Virus record (IMG/VR): IMGVR_UViG_3300009522_000002
Coordinates: 1 to 33,609 of that record
Length of the DNA: 33,609 nt
Direction: 5' to 3' (one strand)
DNA from: a virus
Shown here piece after piece: positions 21,745 to 30,384 of this stretch (positions are counted from its first letter, which is position 1; every line of letters starts with the position of its first letter). Below the pieces are notes generated by a model, which did no database searches, was not told the DNA's origin, and was given only the letters and a program-made list of their open reading frames with translations. Both the position numbers and the translations under genes were made by a program.

Positions 21745-22877
21745 GTATCGGCGCAGCAATCGGGGGCGTCGCTTCGGGCGTGGGCTCTTTGGTCGGCGGC
21801 TTGAATGGCTCCAGCGCCTCCCAGCAGGCTGCCGACGATCAGTCGCAGGCCCAGGACCAGAATATCCAGTCATGGCAATCCCTTCTGCCTAACCTGGTTT
21901 CCAATACGCAAAGCGGCGCGGGCCTCGCCTCAAGCTGGGACCAGGCCGCGACCAACGCCCTCTATTCGGGAGGTGACCAAGCTTACGGCGACATATCGAG
22001 CAGTCTGCCATCGTGGAATGACGCCTACTCGAATGGTGTGAGTGCCCTCAATAATGGCATCCAGGCCTATGACACCGCCGTCAACAACGTCACCAACCTG
22101 AACAACCCCGGCGTCCAGACCTACAACGCAGGAAATTCCCTGGTCCAGAATCTCCTCGCAAACCCGTCCAGCATTACCAATACGCCCGGGTACCAGTTTA
22201 ACTACAACCAGGGCTTGACGAGTTTGGACCGAGGGGCGGCAGCCAGCGGTAACCTTTTCTCTGGTGGTCAGCAGGCGGCGGAACAGCAGTATGGGCAGAA
22301 CTACGCCACGAACTCCCTGAGCCAGTGGATGGGCTACGGAACCAACGCCATCAACGCGGGCCAGCCTTCCGTGAATAACGTGGGCAACGCCAATATGACC
22401 GCAGCGCAGGGCATCGCCGGACTGAACACAAGCTTAGCGGGTCTGGGGACAACCGTTGCGGGCGGCATTACCAACGTCAACAACAACCTGGGAAGCGCGG
22501 ACCTCAGCACCGCTCAGAACGTTGCGAACTCGGCTTACAACCAGGCCGGGGTGGTGACGGGCGAAACAAACAACATCAACAGCCTCTTCACGCAATATCT
22601 GAATGCCATCACAGGGGCCTCCACGAACTCGGGTAATGCGCAGGCCCAGGGTGCTACCAACAGCGCTTCCTCTCTGAATAGCGGGATCACGGGCGTGGGC
22701 AACTCCGTGAACTCCGGAATGAACAACTACCTCCTCCAGAACGCCCTGAGCGGCAGCGGATACAACAACACGTATAGCCCGGTGCCCGCAATGGCCGCAG
22801 GTAATACGATAGTCAACTCCAATCTTGGTTACAACCCCATGGCGTACTTCACCAGCTCCACGAACCCGCAGCAGTAG
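21741..22877 (+). CDS. DNA ejection protein, P22 gp7-like
   Basis: The 378-residue Asn/Gly/Ser-rich protein opens with a glycine-zipper hydrophobic helix (GAAIGGVASGVGSLVGGLNG). It carries the motif GYQFNYNQGLTSLDRGAAASGNLFSGGQQAAEQQYGQNYA (about 148-190), typical of podovirus internal DNA-transfer proteins. Repeated NNxxN stretches fill the C-terminal half. It is probably packaged inside the head and enters the host envelope on ejection. Confidence 0.82.
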   Translation: MSIGAAIGGVASGVGSLVGGLNGSSASQQAADDQSQAQDQNIQSWQSLLPNLVSNTQSGAGLASSWDQAATNALYSGGDQAYGDISSSLPSWNDAYSNGVSALNNGIQAYDTAVNNVTNLNNPGVQTYNAGNSLVQNLLANPSSITNTPGYQFNYNQGLTSLDRGAAASGNLFSGGQQAAEQQYGQNYATNSLSQWMGYGTNAINAGQPSVNNVGNANMTAAQGIAGLNTSLAGLGTTVAGGITNVNNNLGSADLSTAQNVANSAYNQAGVVTGETNNINSLFTQYLNAITGASTNSGNAQAQGATNSASSLNSGITGVGNSVNSGMNNYLLQNALSGSGYNNTYSPVPAMAAGNTIVNSNLGYNPMAYFTSSTNPQQ

Positions 22878-22886
22878 GGACATACC

Positions 22887-24917
22887 ATGTCTGTAATGCC
22901 CATAATGCCGCTCAGTGCGCCGACTCCGGTCAACATCCAGTCCCCGAACCTCGGGAACACGTTGTACCAGGCGGCGCTTATCAATCAGCAGAACCAGCAG
23001 ACGCAGCAACAGCAGTACGCCCTCGGTGCGCAGAAGGCCGTAGCCGCTGAGATTGCGCAATACGGCATCCCGCAGGATCCGGCGAGCACGCAGGCCGCCA
23101 TTCAGCGTGTAGCAGCTCAGGGGTACGACCCGAACCTGGTCATGCAGATCGGAAAGGAGATGATCGGGCAGCAGCAACAGCAGCTCGCGCTCAAGCTTGG
23201 CCAGCAGCGGTACGACCTGATGCAGCCTGTTCCGACCGGTGAGCAACCTCAGGCTCCCGGAGCCGGCGTACCTGCCGCACCTCCCCAGGGTGCCCAGACG
23301 CCCGCTGCCCAGACCAACCCGAGTGGAGCGCCGGCTGCGGCGCCAATCTGGCTCAGGCAGAACAATCCCGGCAACCTGCGCACCTCGGACGGCACTGGCT
23401 TCCAGACCTTCCCGGACATGAATTCCGGGCTGGCGGCCATGTCCAACCAGCTTGCCACCTACGGCAGCAAGTACGGCATCAACACCGTGGCCGGGGTGGT
23501 ATCCAGGTACGCGCCCCCCTCGGACAAGAACAACACGCCTGCGTACATCCAGCAAGTTGCTCAGAGCATGGGCGTAGACCCGAACGCTCCGATTGATCTT
23601 TCGGACCCGCAGGTCCGCTCGAAGATGATGCAGGCCATGATCCCCATCGAGACGGGCAGCAAGAACTTCACCCCGGCCATGATCAACGCGGCGGTGATGC
23701 CTCCCGCTCAGGGTGTCCAGGTTGCCCAGGGCGGCAACATCGCCTCCGACATGCCTTCGCCGGGCGCTTCCCCGACTCCGGGATCCACACCTGACCAGAG
23801 CGCCGGCAAGCCCTGGTATTTGCAGCCTCCCGGTCAACCCACAGGCCAGCCGGCAGCTCCTCAGGCTGGCGGCCAAACTCCCTGGTACGCGCAACCGCCT
23901 GGCGGACCGGCAGTCCCGCAGGGCCAGGGCCCGGGCGCAAACCCTCTTGCCTGGCAGAACGCCCCTCCCGGCATCTCCCATTTCATGAACCCCAACGGGA
24001 TGCTCGCGCGGGTCATGGCTCAGCCTCAGCTTGCCATGTACCCCGACGTGGCTGAGGCGGCGAACACGGAGTTGAAGATGATCCAGGCGGCACATCCCGA
24101 GATTGCCGCCCAGGCTGCCGCGTACCAGACGGCGCTTACCGAGGCGGCCAAGGTGCAGGCCCAGGAGCAGGGAGCGGGGCCTATCGCCCAGGCGACTTCC
24201 CAGGGGACGGAGCAGGGGAAGATTCAGGCGCAGAAGGACGCCGGGACGTTCCAGACCCCTCAAGACATCCAGCAGGCAAAGATACAGGAAGCGCAGGCCC
24301 TCGGGGAGCAGAAACAGAAGCAGGACGAACTCGCCGCCGCTCCTGCAGCCGTCCAGGCTCTTGCCGAACGCCAGTTGCGGCTAGGCCAGATCCTCCAGAA
24401 GGCCGACGCGGGCGGCATGACCGGTGGAGCAAAGCAAATTCTCGGGCAGGTCGTGAGCGCATACGGTGACATGCTTCCTCTTGACCCTGCGACCAAGCAA
24501 CGGATCATCGATGGAGGTGCGAACGCCACGGACCTGTCCAAATTAACAAGCCAGGAAGTCTTGGGGTCCATGCACCAGATGGCCGGTGGCCAGCGGATCT
24601 CCGAAGCCTTGATGTCCCTGGTGGGCAAGGCGAATGCCGGGGCCAGCATGGACGGCGCAGAGATCAGGAGCGTCCTCGGCCCGGTCATGGACTCCAACAG
24701 CCGCGCATTCGACGCCGCGGCCATCCCCCTGAACACCTACACCTCGAACGACCCCGAGCTCACGCAGAAGAACAAGGCCGTGCTGAAGATGTGGAGCGAC
24801 GTGCGCGACCAGGGGAATCAGATGCGGCAGGCGGTGAACAATTCTCCTCCCGGGACGCCCACGGGGAGGCGTGTCCAGCTTTCTCCCGACGGACAGAGTT
24901 TCATGGAGGTGCCTTAA
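22887..24917 (+). CDS. large ejection protein with lytic-enzyme-like domain
   Basis: The 676-residue protein has Gln-rich helices at the N-terminus and a Pro/Ala/Gln linker. A domain at about 153-260 reads LRQNNPGNLR...FQTFPDMNSGLAAMSNQL...GINTVAGVVSRYAPP...TPAYIQQVAQSMGV. This is the NNPGN/W-x-P-type virion muramidase-like domain seen in many phage internal proteins. A second linker and a helical C-terminus follow. It likely helps DNA cross the cell wall. Position matches P22 gp20. It overlaps the next ATG as TAATG. Confidence 0.82.
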   Translation: MSVMPIMPLSAPTPVNIQSPNLGNTLYQAALINQQNQQTQQQQYALGAQKAVAAEIAQYGIPQDPASTQAAIQRVAAQGYDPNLVMQIGKEMIGQQQQQLALKLGQQRYDLMQPVPTGEQPQAPGAGVPAAPPQGAQTPAAQTNPSGAPAAAPIWLRQNNPGNLRTSDGTGFQTFPDMNSGLAAMSNQLATYGSKYGINTVAGVVSRYAPPSDKNNTPAYIQQVAQSMGVDPNAPIDLSDPQVRSKMMQAMIPIETGSKNFTPAMINAAVMPPAQGVQVAQGGNIASDMPSPGASPTPGSTPDQSAGKPWYLQPPGQPTGQPAAPQAGGQTPWYAQPPGGPAVPQGQGPGANPLAWQNAPPGISHFMNPNGMLARVMAQPQLAMYPDVAEAANTELKMIQAAHPEIAAQAAAYQTALTEAAKVQAQEQGAGPIAQATSQGTEQGKIQAQKDAGTFQTPQDIQQAKIQEAQALGEQKQKQDELAAAPAAVQALAERQLRLGQILQKADAGGMTGGAKQILGQVVSAYGDMLPLDPATKQRIIDGGANATDLSKLTSQEVLGSMHQMAGGQRISEALMSLVGKANAGASMDGAEIRSVLGPVMDSNSRAFDAAAIPLNTYTSNDPELTQKNKAVLKMWSDVRDQGNQMRQAVNNSPPGTPTGRRVQLSPDGQSFMEVP

Positions 24918-26896
24918 TGCCTTATGTGAACGCCGATGGGTCTGGGACGGATTCGGTTATGGCCCCGGCGTCCGGTGACGCGGGGACCATGGACTTGATG
25001 ATGAACGACGGCACGGCCATCACTGTGCCCGCCAACATAACCCCTCAGGATGCGGCAGGTCTCCAGGCCAAATACGAGACTTGGAAAACTCTTCAGGCGC
25101 AAGCTAAGACCGATTCCACCTGGCGTCCTGTCGCCACGGGGATAGGCCAGGCTGCCGGGATGCTTGCGGCTGGCGGCGGGATTGCCGCCGCTGCCACTCC
25201 CACCGGCGGCGCAGATCTCGCGGTTGCCCCTGCCGCCCTTTATGCGGCTGGCGGCGGCGGTGCCGCAATCGGCGGCAACATCTACGACCAGGGGATGAAC
25301 ATTTATCGGAGGCTGACGGGGCAGCCGGTGGCAGACAACTCGATCGGAACGCAAGCCGGGAAGGCAGTGGAGGACGCCGCCTGGAACACCGTGGCCCCGG
25401 GGTCCATGGACGTTGTTGCCCCCTACATTGGGAAAGCCATTGGAGCAGCCGGCTCGCCGTTCCGCACGTTCCTATCCCTCGGCAAAGGATGGACAGACCC
25501 CGCCACCCGGCAGGCCTTCGACGACATCACGTCCATAGGCGGCGTCCCTACCGCCGACCTTGTGAACCCAAATTCGGCGAACATGGGCCAATCGCTTCGC
25601 AAGGCTCCCTTCTCCGGAAACGTCATGGCCACCGCAGATGGTGCCAACGTGGGGGCCTTCCAGAATGGCCTTTACAACGCAGCCTCCGGGTTCGGAACGG
25701 TAAGAACTCCGGACCAAATGGGGGCCATGCTTCAACGGGCAGTCCCGGAGCTTGAGGCCGGACACCAGCAGATGTTCGGAGATATTTTCAACGACACGCT
25801 GGGCCAGCTCCCGCAAGGTAATATCCCTACCCCGGCTACGGATGCATTTTTCAATCAATTCCGAGGCAAGTTGCCCATTGAAGACCGGGTAGCGCAAAAA
25901 ATACTTCCCTTCATGAAGGACTATGATGCCTCAATAAAGACCCCCGACATTCCCGCAAGCATCATCTTGGGTGCGGACGGAAACCCCATGGTGCCTTCGC
26001 AGCCCGGGACATCAACGCCAGCTATCCCGGCTGCTGCTGCCCAAAACCTGCGGACATTGATCGGGAAGGTTTTCAATGGGAATGCCGATGATCTCCCCCT
26101 TTCCTACCAAAAGCAGTTGTGGGGGGCTTTGTCCGAAGATCTCGGGGACGCCTTTACCAGCGCCGGGCCTGAAGCACGGAACGCCTGGGACAACGCCAAC
26201 TCAATGTATAGCGCATACCGTGGCAGCCCAAACAATGGCGTTACAGGCATCCAGGATGTGCTGGATTCCATAAAGTCTGCACCTGACCCACGAGCAGCCT
26301 ATACAACGGTTGCGAATGCCTTGAGCAATAAGAACACCTCGGGCGACTACATTGGGAAGCTCCTCGGGACCTTCCCCGAAAGCCTTTCCGGAGACCTTAA
26401 GGCCACCCTCCTGAGTCAGATGGGGCAGGCTCGTCCGGGCGTTCAGAACGCGCTCGTAGACGCAGTGAGCCCGGCGACCTTCGGGACCAACTGGGCTGGC
26501 GTGGATGATGCCACGAAGCAGATACTCGGGTGGGACCAGGGCGACCCCATGAAAATGGCTAGGATAGCAGGGTACATGAAAGCCCTGGGGTCACAGGCGA
26601 ACACCAGCGGCACGGGCGGAAACTTGGCATATCAGGCCCTTGTGAACAGCGGGGCGGCGGGGGCTGCGGCAGCTCTTGGGTTTTTGGACTCGGGGCATCC
26701 TCTTTCCGCAGCTGGAACTCTTGCAACTGCGGCGGCAGTACCTGCCTCAAAATACCTTACCGCAAAAGCAATGACTAATCCTGAAGTAGTCAACAACCTA
26801 ATCTATCAAGCACTTGCAGGGAGCGCACCGAGTCTTACTCCGGGGTGGGGAAACGCCATGTATCAAATGGGTAAGAACATTCCATCACCGTATTAA
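24917..26896 (+). CDS. large ejection protein, P22 gp16-position
   Basis: The 659-residue protein starts at ATG 24917 with GGAGGT 7 bases upstream; the open frame from 24791 is a shadow. It has a glycine/alanine-rich hydrophobic segment (about 73-125, GIGQAAGMLAAGGGIAAAA... AGGGGAAIGGNIYDQG) and a second one near the end (ALVNSGAAGAAAALGFLDSG), with long helical parts between. The layout fits a membrane-inserting ejection protein, third of the set 7-20-16 as in P22. There is no enzyme motif. Confidence 0.82.
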   Translation: MPYVNADGSGTDSVMAPASGDAGTMDLMMNDGTAITVPANITPQDAAGLQAKYETWKTLQAQAKTDSTWRPVATGIGQAAGMLAAGGGIAAAATPTGGADLAVAPAALYAAGGGGAAIGGNIYDQGMNIYRRLTGQPVADNSIGTQAGKAVEDAAWNTVAPGSMDVVAPYIGKAIGAAGSPFRTFLSLGKGWTDPATRQAFDDITSIGGVPTADLVNPNSANMGQSLRKAPFSGNVMATADGANVGAFQNGLYNAASGFGTVRTPDQMGAMLQRAVPELEAGHQQMFGDIFNDTLGQLPQGNIPTPATDAFFNQFRGKLPIEDRVAQKILPFMKDYDASIKTPDIPASIILGADGNPMVPSQPGTSTPAIPAAAAQNLRTLIGKVFNGNADDLPLSYQKQLWGALSEDLGDAFTSAGPEARNAWDNANSMYSAYRGSPNNGVTGIQDVLDSIKSAPDPRAAYTTVANALSNKNTSGDYIGKLLGTFPESLSGDLKATLLSQMGQARPGVQNALVDAVSPATFGTNWAGVDDATKQILGWDQGDPMKMARIAGYMKALGSQANTSGTGGNLAYQALVNSGAAGAAAALGFLDSGHPLSAAGTLATAAAVPASKYLTAKAMTNPEVVNNLIYQALAGSAPSLTPGWGNAMYQMGKNIPSPY

Positions 26897-27104
26897 TTAT
26901 CTTGGTGTGTGGGCGTCTAAGAATGATAGATACAAGGAAAAGCCAATGATTGAAAGTGGAAGCGTGGCTGGGCCTCCAAACAGGCAATATATTATGGATT
27001 GGGCAACGATGAATATAATTGTCAGCCCTATGACCCTCTTCATATCCCACCTCCCATTTCCCGCCCATATACGCCCCCTGGCAAGCGGCGCAAGGAGAAA
27101 GATA
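26897..27104. other. AT-rich gap after the ejection genes
   Basis: About 200 bp with lower GC than either neighbour. A plus-strand frame starts at ATG 26946 after AAGGAAAAG and reads a short hydrophobic segment (MNIIVSPMTLFISHLPFPAHI), but its second half is only the complement of the leftward gene at 27105. I see no terminator or clear promoter. The base composition marks this as the edge of an inserted moron. Confidence 0.45.
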
Positions 27105-27374
27105 CTAGTGGACCATCAATTTCATGAGTGCCGCGAGCAGGGCAGTCTGAGCCAGGAGCAGCCCGGCAACCCACTTAATAATTTCGATCTTGGTTTCAGC
27201 CAGCTTAAGCTCCAGATCGGCCTTCGTTGCCGCCATCTCACGCGCAAGGTCGGCCTTCGTGGCCAAATCCTTGCGCATCGCCTCGTCCTGCGACTCGAAG
27301 AGCTTCGCAAGCACCTCCGCCGCCTCAGGCCCAAGGGCCTTTTCCAGCTTCTTCGTATCATCGAACAGCAGCAT
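27105..27374 (-). CDS. small membrane coiled-coil protein inserted on the opposite strand
   Basis: The 89-residue protein is read against the virion operon from ATG 27374, with GGGAGGT 7 bases upstream. Residues 1-60 form a charged coiled coil with ATKADL repeats (LATKADLAREMAATKADLELKLAETKIEIIKW), typical of DUF1640/CCDC90-style small proteins. Residues 62-85 (VAGLLLAQTALLAALMKLM) form a C-terminal membrane anchor. It lies between the gp16-position gene and the fibre genes, exactly where P22 has immI and sieA. A possible own promoter (TTGCGC, 17 bp, ATAAGA on the minus strand) lies just upstream. Confidence 0.82.
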   Translation of the reverse strand: MLLFDDTKKLEKALGPEAAEVLAKLFESQDEAMRKDLATKADLAREMAATKADLELKLAETKIEIIKWVAGLLLAQTALLAALMKLMVH

Positions 27375-27443
27375 GGCGCGTACCTCCCGTCCCCTCTTAT
27401 CCTCTATGGAAAATTGAGCGCAACCGCAAGAGGAGCCCAATAA

Positions 27444-28064
27444 ATGTCCACCGGCATCAGCTACATCATGCTCCTGCACCCGAAATTTCAGGGGCTGGAC
27501 CTCAACGGGGACGTGCTCGAAGGCGGCATGGTCTACGCCTACCAAGCGCAGACCACCACTCCCATGACCACGTACAATGGCCCGAACCTAAGCACGGCGA
27601 ACGCTTGGCCGGTGGTTCTCGACCCCAACGGCCAGGCGGACATCTGGTGGAGCGGCCCGGGGAAACTCGTCCTCACCGACTCGCTTGGAAACACCATCTG
27701 GACCGTGGACAACCTGTACGGGATCGGCGGGAACGCCTTCAGCCAGCTGCCCGTCCAAGAGACGGACTACTACCTCGTGTGGGACTCCCCCAGCGGCACG
27801 TTCAAAAACTCCGGCCTGACGCGGGAAAGCGTCGAAAACGCCGTCAACAGCTTCAACCAGGCGCTCTTGACCAACGGCGGCGTGGTGGCGGCCGATGTAG
27901 GAGACACCTCCCTCGGGGCACTGAATACCAAGATCGCCGTGGCCGGGGGCGCCATTACCAAGAGCGTGACCACGGACGGGAGCGGAAACAAGACGCTGGT
28001 ACTCACCAGCCAGAACCCGGTGGGCGCTATCCTCTTTCTGAACGACAACTTTTTTACCGCATAG
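27444..28064 (+). CDS. fibre/spike head-binding protein
   Basis: The 206-residue product resembles the P22 tailspike head-binding domain: GGMVYAYQAQTTTPMTTYNGPNLSTANAWPVVLDPNGQADIWWSGPGKLVLTDSLGNTIWTVDNLYG. The C-terminal part ends with a beta-rich segment and no receptor domain of spike size. So the adaptor is a separate chain and the tip functions are probably carried by the following genes. AGAGGAG precedes the ATG. Confidence 0.75.
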   Translation: MSTGISYIMLLHPKFQGLDLNGDVLEGGMVYAYQAQTTTPMTTYNGPNLSTANAWPVVLDPNGQADIWWSGPGKLVLTDSLGNTIWTVDNLYGIGGNAFSQLPVQETDYYLVWDSPSGTFKNSGLTRESVENAVNSFNQALLTNGGVVAADVGDTSLGALNTKIAVAGGAITKSVTTDGSGNKTLVLTSQNPVGAILFLNDNFFTA

Positions 28065-28076
28065 GAGACAACGCAC

Positions 28077-28502
28077 ATGGCCCAGGGAAACCCGAACCTG
28101 CCCAACGCAGGGATAGCTGACATCGGAATTCAGCTTTCCACCACGACCCTGACAACTCTTCTTACGGGTCCGTCTGCAAACTTGAGTGCGACCCCACCTG
28201 TTGAGGGTGGTTACAAGGTCGGGAGGCTGATAGCCGTCTCCAACGACCCCACGCTGACGAACTACATCCAGTTGTTCAAGTCGGTAAGCAGCGTCTCCTA
28301 CCCGATCTATACGCCCATCGCCATCAACCTGGCGGCCACGTTCGGAAACTTCGCCTATTCCTTCGTGGATCTCCTGGCGGCCTTCAACGGAGGCATTCCC
28401 TACAACGTAGCGCCTGGGACCGTCCTGCAGGTGCAGTTGAGCGTGGCCCCGACCAGCGGCAAATACGTCTGGATTCTGGCCGACGGCCTGGCCGCCTTCT
28501 AA
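28077..28502 (+). CDS. fibre-region structural protein
   Basis: The 141-residue beta-rich protein (GYKVGRLIAVSNDPTLTNYIQLFKS... VLQVQLSVAPTSGKYVWILADGLAAF) lies between the adaptor and the glycine-rich adhesin, with 9-12 base gaps. No family is recognised. It may be a fibre subunit or collar. Confidence 0.65.
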   Translation: MAQGNPNLPNAGIADIGIQLSTTTLTTLLTGPSANLSATPPVEGGYKVGRLIAVSNDPTLTNYIQLFKSVSSVSYPIYTPIAINLAATFGNFAYSFVDLLAAFNGGIPYNVAPGTVLQVQLSVAPTSGKYVWILADGLAAF

Positions 28503-28511
28503 GGGGAAAAT

Positions 28512-29645
28512 ATGGGATACGATCTTCTTCCCTCTGGTGCTCAGCAAAGCCTGACGCCCTTGTCTCCCTGGCAGATGCCCTTCGCCCCCGGCCTGGGCCT
28601 CAACTCATCGCAGTCTCTGGCGAACCTGTTCAACCTCTACAACTACTGGCAGGGGCAGCAACCCCTGACCATCAGTTCTGCGACCAACCTGCCCACCGTG
28701 CAGGACGGGCCGATCCAGGTGTTCAAGGTCGGAAACCTGACCGTCAACTCGACGCTTGGCTTCAGCAACCGCTGCCGAGGCGGAATCCTGCTCTGCGATT
28801 CACTCACCATGGGTGCGAGCGGCGTCATTACTGCTCCCGGTGGTGCGGCTGGTTCGTCAAAGTGGCTTAATCAGGACATTTTGATCCCGCCCAATGCGGT
28901 GTTTACCGGGAAAAATACCTCATGGGCACAGTTCCAGGCGTGGATCGCAGCCAACAACTTCTTCATCTTCGACCCCACGCTCTTGGCTTTGGGCTATCCC
29001 GGTATGGGAGACATCCAGGCCAACCCGACCGCATGGCCGGGGAACGGCACAGCCATCATCTCGGCAGCCGGATGTGGCGCTGCTGTGTTTGGCCTGTCTG
29101 GCACTGCCGGCTCTACCACGACGGGATATTCCGGGACCGCAGGTACGAATGGCCCTGGAGCTGGGGGGGAATCTGGAGGGGGCGGCCAACTAGGGCTTTT
29201 CACTGGTCCTGGGAGAGTTTGGGGGGGTGGTTCAGGCTCTGCTGGAAGCGGGAATATCTCACCAGATCCTTGGGGCGGCTATGGAGGGCGCGTCGGTGGT
29301 CTCGCGACATCTGGAGGGGCCGGGAATCCCTCCGGGAATAATGTCCCCGCATCAAACGGCACAGGAGGAATTTTACTGGTATTTTCTCGAGGGCCTGTCT
29401 CGCTCACATCAGGGCATCTCCTGACGGCACCAGGGATGCCCGGCGAGTCAGATACGCAATACAACTATCCTGGTGGTGGTGGCTCCGGAGGTGGAAAGGT
29501 GGGGCTTTACTATGAAGGCACACTCACCGGCACGCCGAACCTAACGGCCCCAGGGGGCGCTGGCGGTTCTGGTCGGTGGGGTACGGGTGGTTCCGGAGGG
29601 GCCGGACAAACCGAAGCCAAACCTTTCAGCGCGATGGGGTACTAA
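28512..29645 (+). CDS. glycine-rich tip adhesin candidate
   Basis: The 377-residue protein has an ordinary N-terminal third and then a region from about 195 to 370 dominated by glycine runs (GGESGGGGQLG, GGGSGSAGSG, GGYGGRVGG, GGGGSGGGKVGLYYEG, GGAGGSGRWGTGGSGGAG). The spacing resembles the polyglycine-II sandwich of gp38-type phage adhesins, in which loops between glycine strands bind the receptor. Receptor recognition is inferred. The end (AKPFSAMGY) is short. Confidence 0.75.
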   Translation: MGYDLLPSGAQQSLTPLSPWQMPFAPGLGLNSSQSLANLFNLYNYWQGQQPLTISSATNLPTVQDGPIQVFKVGNLTVNSTLGFSNRCRGGILLCDSLTMGASGVITAPGGAAGSSKWLNQDILIPPNAVFTGKNTSWAQFQAWIAANNFFIFDPTLLALGYPGMGDIQANPTAWPGNGTAIISAAGCGAAVFGLSGTAGSTTTGYSGTAGTNGPGAGGESGGGGQLGLFTGPGRVWGGGSGSAGSGNISPDPWGGYGGRVGGLATSGGAGNPSGNNVPASNGTGGILLVFSRGPVSLTSGHLLTAPGMPGESDTQYNYPGGGGSGGGKVGLYYEGTLTGTPNLTAPGGAGGSGRWGTGGSGGAGQTEAKPFSAMGY

Positions 29646-29648
29646 GCC

Positions 29649-30143
29649 ATGGCCCAAGGATACACGCTTCTTCACGACCCGAACAACGCGGCTTCGATTG
29701 CTTTCTTGGCCATCTTCGGCACGTCCGGCGCGGTGATCACCGGACATGACCAGTGCGTTGCGTACATGCCCAATATCCAGGGATTCCCGACGGTGGTCTA
29801 CACGGACGGCAACGGTAACAACCACGCGCTCTACAATCCTGCGGATATGCCCACCGTCACGGCCTGGCGGCAGGGGATAGACAACCCGCCTGCCGCTCCG
29901 AAACCAACATCCATTCCCCTGGCCGCGTTCCTGGAGCGGTTCACCGATGCTCAACTTGCCGGGTTTCAGACCGCAGCGGCGACGGACCCGCAAATGCAGG
30001 TCATCATCTGGCGCACGAACACCACGCCGGGCGGAATGATCGACCTAACCAACCCCGTCGTACAGGGCTACATCAATTACGCGGCGTCCAAGGGGTACGG
30101 AGGGTTTACCCCGGCAGAAGCGGCGGTGGTGCTGACGCCGTAG
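29649..30143 (+). CDS. fibre-associated protein or assembly factor
   Basis: The 164-residue product follows the adhesin by 3 bases and is the last rightward gene. The N-terminal half (YTLLHDPNNAASIAFLAIFGTSGAVITGHDQCVAYMPN) is compact. The C-terminal half (LERFTDAQLAGFQTAAATDPQMQVIIWRT... GYINYAASKGYGGFTPAEAAVVL) is a helical segment seen in many phage tail-fibre-region proteins. It could be an adhesin chaperone. Confidence 0.65.
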   Translation: MAQGYTLLHDPNNAASIAFLAIFGTSGAVITGHDQCVAYMPNIQGFPTVVYTDGNGNNHALYNPADMPTVTAWRQGIDNPPAAPKPTSIPLAAFLERFTDAQLAGFQTAAATDPQMQVIIWRTNTTPGGMIDLTNPVVQGYINYAASKGYGGFTPAEAAVVLTP

Positions 30144-30180
30144 CCGCCACGAGTAGCACATGGAAATGAGGCGATTCGGC

Positions 30181-30375
30181 AGGGGTAAAATCAGGGGTAA
30201 AATGGACGTTGATTGTTGCCCGTAGACGTCTTTAGATGAGACTGGGAGCCGCATAAACCGGTATGCGCCGGGCGGCGTTCACGGCCTCTCACGCCGTTAA
30301 CAGGGGTTCAAATCCCCTTGGGGACGCCAACTTTAGCCAAAAGCGATCACACCTGGGGTAAAATCAGGGGTAAAT
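30181..30375. other. attP: attP site with arm-type repeats
   Basis: A tRNA-Glu 3' segment (30281-30329) is flanked by two pairs of direct repeats of GGGGTAAAAT: left at 30182 and 30194, right at 30355 and 30367 (last copy one A shorter). Repeats within each pair are 12 bp apart. This is the layout of P and P' arm sites around a core used by lambda-type tyrosine integrases, and the integrase gene ends 10 bp to the right. Phage genes on both sides show that this is attP rather than attL or attR. Confidence 0.85.
30281..30329 (+). pseudogene. 3' half of tRNA-Glu(CUC), att core
   Basis: Anticodon stem ACGGC/GCCGT (30281-30285/30293-30297) has loop CTCTCAC, giving anticodon CTC (30288-30290). TAAC follows, then T-arm AGGGG-TTCAAAT-CCCCT, acceptor strand TGGGGAC, discriminator G and CCA (to 30329). 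The 5' half and its GTCCCCA acceptor strand are missing upstream, so it is not a functional tRNA. On integration it would rebuild the 3' half of the host gene. Confidence 0.9.
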
Positions 30376-30384
30376 CGCTCAAAA

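Noticed and set aside
26946-27443. Rightward frame of 165 codons after the ejection genes
   Set aside because: Its second half is the complement of the better-supported leftward coiled-coil gene; only the first 50 residues could be independent.
30281-30329. Functional tRNA gene
   Set aside because: Only positions from the anticodon stem to CCA are present; no D-arm or 5' acceptor strand is found upstream.
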